Shown: positions 9,492-20,221 of the stretch, one piece after another
Layout: each line of letters begins with the position of its first letter
Numbering within the stretch: the stretch's first letter is position 1
Source of the DNA: Oreohelix idahoensis
Lineage: Eukaryota > Mollusca > Gastropoda > Stylommatophora > Oreohelicidae
DNA: 64,000 nt
Direction of reading: 5' to 3'
NCBI GenBank assembly: GCA_024509875.1
Contig: JAMPIV010011351.1
Location: forward strand, 1 to 64,000
The notes under the pieces: model-generated
What the model was told of the DNA's origin: nothing
The model's database searches: none
The model's input: only the letters and a program-made list of their open reading frames with translations
Program-made: the position numbers and the translations under genes

Positions 9492-11012
9492 TTCTTCCTA
9501 TCAAACCATTCTTCCTATCAAACCAATCTTCCTATCAAACCAATCTTCCTATCAAACCAATCTTCCTATCAAACCAATCTTCCTATCAAACCATTCTTCC
9601 TATCAAACCATTCTTCCTATCAAACCAATCTTCCTATCAAACCAATCTTCCTATCAAACCAATCTTCCTATCAAACCAATCTTCCTATCAAACCATTCTT
9701 CCTATCAAACTAATCTTCCTATCAAACTAATCTTCCTATCAAACCATTCTTCCTATCAAACCAATCTTCCTATCAAACTAATCTTCCTATCAAACCATTC
9801 TTCCTATCAAACCAATCTTCCTATCAAACCATTCTTCCTATCAAACCATTCTTCCTATCAAACCAATCTTCCTATCAAACCAATCTTCCTATCAAACCAA
9901 TCTTCCTATCAAATCATTCTTCCTATCAAACCAATCTTCCTATCAAACCATTCTTCCTATCAAACTAATCTTCCTATCAAACCAATTTTCCTATCAAACC
10001 ATTCTTCCTATCAAACCAATCTTCCTATCAAACTAATCTTCCTATCAAACCATTCTTCCTATCAAATCAATCTTCCTATCAAACCATTCTTCCTATCAAA
10101 CCAATCTTCCTATCAAACCATTCTTCCTATCAAACCAATCTTCCTATCAAACCAATCTTCCTATCAAACCATTCTTCTTATCAAACCAATCTTCCTATCA
10201 AACCAATCTTCCTATCAAATCATTCTTCCTATCAAACCATTCTTCCTATCAAACCAATCTTCCTATCAAACTAATCTTCCTATCAAACCATTCTTCCTAT
10301 CAAACCAATCTTCCTATCAAACCAATCTTCCTCTCAAACCATTCTTCCTATCAAACCATTCTTCCTATCAAACCATTCTTCCAATAAAACCAATCTTCCT
10401 ATCAAACTACTCTTCCTATCAAACTAATCTTCCTATCAAACCATTCTTCCTTTCAAACCAATCTTGATATCAAACAAATCTTCCTATCAAACCAATCTTC
10501 CTATCAAACCATTCTTCCTTTCAAACCAATCTTGATATCAAACAAATCTTCCTATCAAACCAATCTTCCTATCAAACCAATCTTCCTCTCAAACCATTCT
10601 TCCTATCAAACCATTCTTCCTATCAAACCATTCTTCCAATAAAACCAATCTTCCTATCAAATCATTCTTCCTATCAAACCATTCTTCCTATCAAACCAAT
10701 CTTCCTATCAAACCATTCTTCCTATCAAACCATTCTTCCTATCAAACCAATCTTCCTATCAAACCATTCTTCCTATCAAACCAATCTTCCTATCAAACTA
10801 ATCTTCCTATCAAACCAATCTTCCTATCAAACCAATCTTCCTCTCAAACCAATCTTCCTATCAAACCATTCTTCCTTTCAAACCAATCTTGATATCAAAC
10901 AAATCTTCCTATCAAACCATTCTTCTTATCAAACCAATCTTCCTATCAAACCATTCTTCCTATCAAACCATTCTTCCTATCAAACCATTCTTCCTATCAA
11001 ACCATTCTTCCT
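9492..11012 (+). repeat. 17-bp minisatellite array, about 90 units
   Basis: The unit is CTTCCTATCAAACCAAT, alternating irregularly with the variant ending CCATT. Rarer variants (CTAATC, CTCTC, GATATCAAACAAAT, CCAATAAAACC) mark longer blocks: a run with the CTCTC and CCAATAAAACC variants starting at 10321 recurs at 10576, a shift of 255 bp or 15 units. Frames such as 9185-9730 only read through the repeat (51 bp or 17 codons per cycle) and are not genes. It sits inside a broken LINE. Confidence 0.95.
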
Positions 11013-11014
11013 CT

Positions 11015-11300
11015 TCAGTGATGTCCTGCTTGCACATCAAATTCTGCATGGTAGGACACCTTCATATTTGCACAAAAATTGTCCCTATAAATGCTGCTCA
11101 TTAATTTGTACGTGAAGATCAAATGTGGGATCTTGAAACACCTGGAACTGACCTCTGTATTAGTTGCTTTAGTTACGCAAGTGCTTTATCGTGCAAAGTC
11201 TTACCGAGATTTATAAAAACTAAAATCTACACCATATTCAAAAGATACCTGCATACTCATGTCAAAATCATGAAAGCTTAAAAACTCAACGTCTAGCAAA
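11015..11300 (+). pseudogene. LINE C-terminal and 3' end fragment
   Basis: The plus strand reads DVLLAHQILHGRTPSYLHKN and then, through several stops and shifts, LEIPGTDLCISCFSYAS-like and YFKRYLHTHVKII-like blocks. This is the common closing region of CR1/Jockey-type LINE polymerases. It appears to continue the fragment at 8766-9045 beyond the SINE and satellite. Confidence 0.55.
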
Positions 11301-11387
11301 TCTGTTTTAGTTTGTACAATGTTTTAATGAGTATTTACTTTTAAATGTTATCGATTTTACTTTAATTGTAAAAATGTAACACTGGAA

Positions 11388-11458
11388 TCTCTCTCTCTCT
11401 GTCTGTCTCTCTCTCTCTTGTGGGCGCGCGCGCTCTATATCTCTCTCTCTCTCTCTTT
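11388..11458 (+). repeat. (CT)n microsatellite, insertion target of the solo LTR
   Basis: It is a CT-rich dinucleotide run with short TGTGGGCGCGCGCG interruptions. The solo LTR begins at its right edge, where TCTTT at 11454-11458 is duplicated at 13876-13880. Confidence 0.85.
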
Positions 11459-13875
11459 TGTGGTGATTTGGGATGATATAAATATTTATAGGGGACTTAT
11501 TGTACTGACTGAGATCAGCTGTGAAGGTATCTGTATCTAATAAGGTTGTATGTATTACAGATAACCTTGCTTGCTACCACATTTCGACCTCAATCAGACT
11601 TATTCTTGAATTGTATGATGACTTCGTTTAATGTCTAGGGTTATGATAGTGATGAAGTGTAAGTTCACAACAACCAACAGACAGATAAACACCTAAGTTA
11701 AGATTCACAACAAGTTACAACACTATGACAATCACAAACACCTAACACTTTAAAGATTTACCTTAAGTAAGTCAAGTGTTAAATTTTATATAATGTATTA
11801 ACTTTTCAATATATAGATATCCTGATCCTACTACAATGTGAATCAGGAATCACAATCAAATGTAAGCACAATGTTTATGTACAAAAATTTCTACAAAAGA
11901 TCTTTGTCCAGATGTATAATAGTATTGTAATATAAGTGTAGTGTTGTGATGTATTATTATGAGGTAATACTGGCTTTTAATGCAAGGTTGTTGTTTGTCA
12001 TCACGACTTCATGTGTTTGCTACTGGTGGAAATAATATTAAGGGATTCACAGATTCTGTTTGTTTACAATTTCTGTCCCTTTTGTCTTTTTAACAAAATT
12101 CACTTCAGGGGTATTTGATTCAAGGTTGGGCTTTACGTGCCGATATGCTCTTATCTCATATTGCAGCTGCAGGAAACCTGTATCCTCTGCTCGCTTGCTT
12201 CTCAGTTTGATAATAGGATAGGCAATGGCCGCTATCTTGTGCTGGGAGTCTGCTGCCAACTTTCTGGATCACGCAGTACTCAGACCGGACGATGCAATAT
12301 CACCATCTATACCACGGTCCCTGAAAGTGAAGGTTATGCATCCTTCTTACTAACTAGTATACCATATTATTCCACACAGAAGTACATGACAGTACAAACA
12401 AACATAAAGTTCAGCGCTTTTGGCCAACTGCTAGCTTTTCATTTGACAATATACACCAGTATTCCTCTCCCTAATGGTTACAACGCCTCTGCGATCCCAG
12501 CTGTAATCCCTTCCATAGAATAGGATAGGTGTTATGTTACTATATGGCAATCCAATATATATATATATGCAGTTATACTCCTCTCTGACAATCTTTTACA
12601 TGGTGGAGCAATATCTAGGCTTTGCCTCATGTTTGCTACTGAACCGCACACATACAGACATAATTTATCATTTCACATTCAATTTTCATATAAAATACAG
12701 ATCAAAATATCTAGCTTACCACAATTCGTAAGGAAAACACACTAAAGATGACTGACACAGTTTGATCTGCGGTATGTCCAAGCTGTTATCTTATATTTAA
12801 TTTAGAATAACACTGCTTGCTCTCATCTCTCAAATGTGTAACGATATGGCGTCCCTTCTAAGATTTCTTCTGCCGATATCCAGTGTATTGACCAATCGTT
12901 TTGAATATATTCAAAAGAGTTCCCAGTCATTACAACATTTTCATTCAATTCTACTCCGTTTCTAGGCATTTATTTGTTATTCATAGGTCACCCAATCCAC
13001 TTTCTTTTAACTTCAAAGTTCAGCCAATGGTCTCCCACGTACTATCTTAGACTTTCTGTCACTACTATGTTTTACAAAATCAGGGATTTCCATCCCAAGC
13101 AGATATGACCAAACCTGACAGTATCTCTGTTCTCTATATGTTTTATTACCAATATTTAATTATCTAATGGACTTTTTAGATAATTTCTTACATATTCCTA
13201 GTCCACTAGCCTTCCTGTACACGAATATATGATTTTCAAAGGGCTAAGTGGTGTAGTTAAGAATACGATCTTTCTTCGATGTTAAGTGTTTAATTCAACT
13301 ACCACCTGTTCAATCCTTTACGACTGTACTATCAGTATAAAGTCAGGAGCCCTGCGAAAAAATCAGGTTTCCTAATAAGAATTTAAACCTGTTTTCAAAA
13401 CTTAACCTCGTATCGTTAGTTTTTTTCATCACTGTTTATTTGAAAAAATCTAGGCCAAGCACACTGCGAGTTGGTTTATTTTTAGACACATAGCGAGTGG
13501 CTTGCGATACTGTGTTCCATGGTCCGTCTACCTCTCTCTCTTCTAAGCCCGTCTGTCTTTCCAAGGCCAACTTTGTGCGCAATTTTGCACTAGTGTTAAT
13601 TTTTAAAATCAAGGTCGTTCAGAAGATTTTATTACACATTCTATTTTTAGAACTACGGGTATCGCCGTATCGTTAGGCTCAAGCATTTTATTTATGAACG
13701 AACGAATTAGGACAAGTAGAAATCTTGTGTTAGCCATTACGGCGTTATACAACTAAGGCGTTCTCTATACTGGGAAAGCACTGGTCTTTCTCCATTCTTC
13801 TTCCTATCGTATTATTTCGTTCTGCTTTACATTTATGTTCTCATTTATATATGGGTATTAGAATTTTTCACCACA
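11459..13875 (-). repeat. Solo LTR of a family A-related gypsy element (2417 bp)
   Basis: On the minus strand it starts TGTGGTGAAAAATT and ends AAATCACCACA. The flanking 5 bp TCTTT (11454-11458 and 13876-13880) are identical, so the insertion is complete. No internal region is present, which points to LTR-LTR recombination. Its 3' end (near 11465-11580) closely matches the R/U5 end of the family A LTRs, including CCTTCACAGCTGATCTCAG read on the minus strand. The rest is more diverged, so it is a separate subfamily. Confidence 0.9.
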
Positions 13876-13880
13876 TCTTT

Positions 13881-14633
13881 CTATCTGTGTGTGTATGCAT
13901 GTCTGTATTCTATTACCGAATGAAATGTTAATAATTAATAATGAAGTTAATAATTTATTAATTTGAAAACCACTTTGAGAATTGCATTATTGCAGGGTGG
14001 AAATGTAACAAAGCGATTATGCCTAGCCTATTTCTTTACCTTGATGAAATAACAATTTCGTTTGTTCGTTCGTTCACCAGGCACTTCCAAGCTTATTAGA
14101 AGAAAAAAAAAAACCAGAAAAAGTGAGTGATACAATAAAGAATGAACCAGGTAAAAAATGACAAATATCAAAGTAAAGAAAATAAAATACAAAAGGCGAA
14201 TATTTTAGCTCTCAGGATGTAAGGGACCAGGTAAAAATAAACGCAGCTGAGAGTTATCACCTCACTGCCGCCATCGCATTCTCAGTTACGACTCAAGGGG
14301 GCTACTAATACTACAGGATGTAAATGGTTCTTCGCCTTCTCCTTTTCGCTTTTCTCATTTTCTCTGCTTATGACGCACAGAGGTGCCCCCAGCAGTTTGC
14401 AGGAAGCCTGCATCAAAGCATTCATATGCTCAGGTGCTAGTGGTTTCTGTGACAATTTGTTTTGGCATGATACTTCATGCGCATCCTAATATTAGCCGTC
14501 TCTTACGACATGCTCGAGCAATCAGTAGTGCTATTCTGTCTATATCTCCTCGTAGATAGTTAGGAACTACGCGTGGTCTTTAAATAGCGGCCTGCTGATA
14601 TTATAATATTTATTCAATCAGTGATTGAATAAA
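13881..14633. other. Unassigned DNA
   Basis: AT-rich sequence after the solo LTR with a short TG run at the left. No coding frame or terminal repeat was recognised. Confidence 0.4.
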
Positions 14634-15545
14634 TTACTTTGATGAAGAAGAAGGATAAAACTGTGCAAGAAAAAGGGAAGTTACTGAACAAGAAGAAGAA
14701 AGAAAGAACTGTGCAAGATGAGGGAGATAACCTTGTAAAAAGAAGGGGAAAACATACAAGTGAAGGGAGAGAACAGTGCAAGATGAGGGAGATAACCTTG
14801 TAAAAAGAAGGGGAAAACATACAAGTGAAGGGAGAGAACTGTGCAAGATGAGGGAGATAACCTTGTAAAAAACAAGGGGAAAACATATAAGTGAAGGGAG
14901 AGAACTGTGCAAGATGAGGGAGATAACCTTGTAAAAACAAGGGGAAAACATACAAGTGAAGGGAGAGAACTGTGCAAGAAGAAATGAGAACTGTGCAAGA
15001 TAGGGTATTGAACTGTGCAAGAGGAGGGAGAGAACTGTGTAGAAAGAAGGACACAACGGTGCAAGGAGAGGGAGAGCACTGTACAAGAAGAAAGAGATAA
15101 CTATGCTAGCAGAAGGAGGATCCCTGTAAGAGGGAGTGAAAAATGCAAGAAGAAGGTGAAAACTGTGCAAGAACAAGAAGGAAAATAAGGGAAAAAGAAC
15201 AAGGAGAAAATTGAGGGGGAGGGGGGAGAGAAGAGAAAATGCAACAAGGATAAAACTGTGCAAGAAGTAGAAGAAAAACGAGGAAGACGAAGTAGAACAA
15301 GCAAGAAGTAGAAAACTGCGACAAGAAGGAGAAAATTCTACACGGAGAAGATGGATAGATGTGCAAGAAGAAGAGGGATAAAGTCATTAAGAAGAACAAG
15401 AAGTCAAACGATTAGAAAAAAATAAGAAAACATGAAATATAAAACATGAAATAAAATAATGAAAAAAGACAAAAATAGAAAAAACGAACTAGAAGATAAC
15501 ATGAAGTAGAAAAAAATAATAATAAAAGAATAAAACAAAGAAGTG
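14634..15545 (+). repeat. Purine-rich tract with 66-bp tandem repeats
   Basis: The plus strand is overwhelmingly A and G. The phrase GAACTGTGCAAGA and near variants recur many times at uneven spacing. Between about 14705 and 14990 they fall in at least four tandem copies of about 66 bp (GTGCAAGATGAGGGAGATAA, then CCTTGTAAAAA, then GGGGAAAACATA). The long minus-strand frames are low-complexity products (leucine, serine, phenylalanine) and are not taken as genes. Confidence 0.85.
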
Positions 15546-15767
15546 CGGGGGTGGGTGGGGAGGGGGGGGGGATGAAAACAAGAAGTGAAAATCCAATAAA
15601 TGTAAAGGAAAAACGGAACAGCAGACAGAATATGATTCATAATCGACCACAAACACCAAAGTGTACCAGTAATAAAGTAATAAGATCAAATAAAGAAAAA
15701 GTGTACATGTTGCAGAAACTATACACTACTGGAATGACACAGTACAAAACAAAATAATAATAGCAAA

Positions 15768-16041
15768 TAGAAGAAGAAGAAGAAGAAGAAGAAGAAGAAG
15801 AAGAAGAAGAAGAAGAAGAAGAAGAAGAAGAAGACGAAGACGAAGACGAAGACGAAGAAGAAGAAGAAGACGAAGACGAAGAAGAAGAAGATGAAGACGA
15901 AGAAGAAGAAGAAGAAGAAGAAGAAGACGAAGAAGACGAAGAAGAAGAAGAAGAAGAAGAAGAAGACGAAGACGAAGAAGACGAAGAAGAAGAAGAAGAA
16001 GAAGAAGAAGAAGAAGAAGAAGAAGAAGAAGAAGAAGAAAG
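15768..16041 (+). repeat. (GAA)n/(GAC)n trinucleotide repeat
   Basis: About 270 bp of AAG/GAA triplets with interspersed GAC units, purine-only over long stretches. It can be read as poly-Ser, poly-Phe or poly-Leu on the minus strand, but there is no start context or flanking domain. Long pure GAA tracts are known to form triplex DNA. Confidence 0.95.
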
Positions 16042-16054
16042 ACAAGAAGACATA

Positions 16055-16912
16055 GCAGAATCTTACGAGTAAGAACTCCAAGAACAAATAAAGAACCGAA
16101 GAACACATTTTTTCTTTAATCACTGCAACCTCAGACGAGGAAGCTTAATGAAAACAATTGGTCTGTGTAAAAGAGCACTTAACTACCCCCTTCCAGTCAT
16201 TTTCAGAAAACAGCATAACATTTTCTCAGTTATTTCCCCTGGCAAGTGTAAATGTCAACACGTGATCGATCCGAGCAGACGGAAAGGTCCCGATTACACA
16301 GTAATAAACACGCAGAAAGATCGGGAAATCAATTACTCGATATTATGGTGGCGTAATACCCTCAATATCGAATAACACTAACCAGTCAAATACAAGGTGA
16401 ACAGGTAAACCAAAGTAATGCCTTAACGTAGGACATCTTGTAAGCTTGTGGATATTGGAAAATCGAATCTGGAGGAATGTATTTACAAACCGGTTTAACG
16501 GCACGTTACGTTTACCGGTTTAAGTTTAAGGTATACAAAGCAATATTTGTTTCTGTCATTTAGCTGTAAAGGATATTATGTCTTCCGCATTTTAGTAAAT
16601 ATTTACTGTCAGAATTTATATTTTCGGAGCGGACAACACAAATTGATTACCGGTACGTGTTTCTTTTTTGTTTTTCTTTGTCCCGTTGCTTACAAGACAT
16701 CCTCCGAGCATCCATTGCCTTTATACGTAACTGTCTTTATGCATTGATTACCACACAACTCCCAAAGGTGCAGAGGACTTCAACAAACTCGTGTCAAATC
16801 TTCCTGGACCGTGCCATCAGCTCAAAGTCTCTCCATACTTTTTTTTTAATCCTTGTCCTTTCTGTCTCCAGTTCTTTTCTCTCTATGTTTTTCATTCTCC
16901 CTCTACCTCTCT
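16055..16912. other. Unassigned DNA
   Basis: No recognisable protein family or terminal repeats. Short frames at 16148-16375 and 16547-16935 have no motif that I can name. Confidence 0.4.
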
Positions 16913-16914
16913 GG

Positions 16915-17060
16915 GGACCCAGGGTAGCGCAGTAGTTAGTGCACCGGTTTCCAAGGTCGGTGGTCCATGGTTCGATCCCTAGTTAAGGTGGGTTTTATTT
17001 TAGACTGCAAACGGCTCCGGTGTCGGACATACCATTTCAATCTTCTATTCTATACAAACA
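16915..17060 (+). mobile_element. tRNA-derived SINE or tRNA-like pseudogene
   Basis: Over about 70 bp it has a good split Pol III promoter: an A-box region TAGCGCAGTAGTTAGTGC and a B box GGTTCGATCCC. A non-tRNA tail (GGTGTCGGACATACC) follows. The acceptor ends do not pair well, so it is called a SINE head and not a working tRNA. Confidence 0.6.
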
Positions 17061-17210
17061 CCCATTTGTGGAAGTCTCTAACTTCTTAACTGTCTTGCCT
17101 CTTTTAAAATGCACAGTAACTTGCCTTTCACCAGCTATAAAAGAAAGTTATGAGTGATCATATTATTTAGCCCAGATCCTCTTGTTGCTAACTACATATT
17201 ATCAATAACT

Positions 17211-17940
<730 letters not shown>

Positions 17941-17944
17941 TTAT

Positions 17945-19245
17945 TGTTGATCAGAATCGACCTCACTGCACTCCGGGCAAACCCATAGGTGCTCAGTCTC
18001 CCTCAGCAAATGTCGAAGAGTATCAATGCTATTTGCTCCTGTAGCACGCTTGTTGTACATACGACTGATGCATCCTCTCTCACGTCCATCTCTGCTAGTC
18101 CCACGTTTAATGCCAAACTCCAACAGTCTCAGCCTTGTTGATTCATCCATTACAGTGTCATTATCTAGCAGCCGATCATTAATTGCCTTTAGTATATCTC
18201 CCTTATCCATGTCCAGTGTCCCCACTATGGGTGCTCTCGAGGCCAGTAAGTCAGCTCTCTCATTGCCACGTACCCCTGCATGACCAGGACAGTAGATCCA
18301 CACCAGTTCTTTAAGACTTGAGGATTCTATTGCTTTTTTCCATTCCTGCTGCAACCATCCGTTCTGAACTTTCTGAAGCATGGCTTGAGAGTCTGACAAT
18401 ATAACTGCCCTGGTTGATGGAGTTTCAGACACCCACCTCAGTGCTGCAGTAACTGCCGCTACCTCCATTCACATGCTGGAGGTTGTTGTCATGTAGGCTC
18501 CACTCTGTTCAGCAACGACCCTGCCCTTTATTCTCGCAGAGAATGTTCGATCCCGATTTCTCACCATGCACTATAGATCCACCAGTGTACACAATGGCAT
18601 CATCGTCCCCAGCATGATCACTTATCAGCTGATTAATCTCCGGCTCTGCTTTTCCATTGCCACACGATCTGCACTCTCTGCCAAGGCTAATGATGACCTG
18701 CTGGTAGTTTATCTAGTTCTCCCCTGACTTACTCCACTCTTCCATTTTGGATATATTTTCAACCCTGGTCACCTGACCAATCGTAGCCTCTGTCTGTGCC
18801 ATCCATGACATCTCCCTCTTTATTCTTGCTCCTTTTATGTCAGCTACATTCTCATGTAGGAGGTGTCTTTTATCGGTGGTTACCCGCATATAAGCTTTTG
18901 CCTGGGCCATCGTATATCTGGATCTAATCAACAGCAATCCGAGCATGTATCTTGCGTGAGTATTCCTATCCCATACTCGATTACTGAAATCACGAGCTAA
19001 TGAAACAGGAGAAACAGTAGTCTCCGTTCCAAGCGCGCAGCAACAATTGTTTTTAAGGCTGCCAGTCCTTGCTTGCACTTCTGTATGATCAGTTCGACAT
19101 GATACTTGAACGATAGCCCACAATCAAACGTTACTCTCAGATACTTCAGCTTGTCTTGCCTTTCAATGTTCTACCCATTGAAAGTGAAGTCTGGACCAAT
19201 GTACCGAGTAACTGAATGGCTGCTGGGTAAGCAGTCGCGAAAATT
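17945..19245 (-). pseudogene. LINE fragment: RT end plus RNase H domain
   Basis: Reading right to left, the minus strand encodes the end of an RT (KLKYLRVTFDCGLSFKYHVE, an LG-TFD--L-W--H-like block). After linker frames with stops comes an RNase H domain: VYTGGSIVHG, MEVAAVTAALRWV, VILSDSQAML and VWIYCPGHAGVRGNERADLL. This gives the RNase H order D-E-D-D, but the first Asp is Gly here (VYTGGS, normally VYTDGS). LINEs with a C-terminal RNase H belong to the I-like groups (I, Ingi, Loa, R1). Several stops make it inactive. It is 5' truncated and adjoins a Tigger fragment. Confidence 0.75.
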
Positions 19246-19274
19246 GGGTGTCTGGAGTTGTTACGAAAGGGGTT

Positions 19275-19425
19275 TGTTGAGTTATTGAAATCTGTCTAAA
19301 GTTATCCTGGACCAAAAAGATGTATCAGATGATACCAGGATAGTGCCAGATAAGAGACTGGTCTTACAAGAAATACCCCCTTTTCTGAAAAGAATCAGGG
19401 TGTATTGACATCAGAGGTAGAATCC
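19275..19425 (-). repeat. Decayed LTR remnant of the element 3 family
   Basis: The stretch GATAGTGCCAGATAAGAGAC followed by TGGTCTTACAAGAAATACCC is the reverse complement, with changes, of the LTR end of element 3 (36140-36240). It is short and diverged, so this is an older copy. Confidence 0.65.
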
Positions 19426-19429
19426 AGCT

Positions 19430-20216
19430 GTATAAACCTCCAGGTGTGATGAGAGTGGATGTCCTGAAAGTCTATTTGCTCCCTTTCACGATTCTTCCCT
19501 GATATTATGTGTTATTATTATTTTTCTTATATGGTTAATTATGCTAGGGGTACTAATTATGGTCTGTCTATATATATATATAATATGTATCAACAAAACT
19601 TGGAACTCAATTTAAATAATTTTAGCAAGTCTGATGGTACATATTTACAATTTATTTAACCTGTACCGTTTCTCTTTTCGGTTAGGTAACTTATAATGAA
19701 TCAAATGTATTTACATAATGAAATAAATAAGCATGGAATATCAATTATCAAAATGAATCAATATGATGAATTTTCACCTTTTGATTAACCCTTATCTAAT
19801 ACATATATGTTTTGTCACTCTTACTGGACTGTGAAGTAGTGATTATCATATTTATGTCCATAAGGATTCATCATACACTGTATTTTTATCTTTTTATTGT
19901 ATATATTAGAGGTAGAGTCTGAATAGGCTGACCAGTGGCTTGGTTTTGCCACTTATCTTCTATGTAGAAATCAATCACTCTCCCGCCATGGACTAACACG
20001 TCTGTGAATTGTCAGGCAGTAGACGCTGGGTATCTGGCTCCAACGACTTTAAGAGCACTTGCACCTCAGAGTTCAACAGAGATGGATGATTCATGCACTT
20101 CTGGTAGTTTGCAGGATAAAACCTGGAATACAAATAATCACAACCCCTGTATGGTCCAGCACTATTCTGTCCTCACACACAATGGACATAACAAACAGTG
20201 TCAGACATCGTGCTAA
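19430..20216. other. Unassigned AT-rich DNA left of element 2
   Basis: No motif recognised. Its last five bases before the LTR, CATAT (20217-20221), form the target duplication of element 2. Confidence 0.4.
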
Positions 20217-20221
20217 CATAT

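Noticed and set aside
9185..9730. 181-codon frame with FLSNQSSYQTNLPIKP-type repeats
   Set aside because: A 17-bp unit is open in all frames over 51 bp, so the regular protein repeat is a by-product of the minisatellite.
9492..11012. Possible CRISPR-like array
   Set aside because: The 17-bp units are contiguous with no unique spacers, and the setting is a eukaryotic genome.
14614..15399. Long minus-strand frames rich in Ser, Leu and Phe, up to 209 residues
   Set aside because: Low-complexity translation of a purine-rich tract with tandem repeats, overlapping in several frames at once.
15637..16123. Three overlapping minus-strand frames of 126-138 residues (poly-Ser, poly-Phe, poly-Leu)
   Set aside because: They only translate the GAA/GAC repeat in its three frames; no domain or start context supports a gene.
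16915..16985. Candidate true tRNA gene
   Set aside because: A and B boxes are good, but acceptor and anticodon stems do not pair convincingly and a non-tRNA tail follows, so it is called a SINE.
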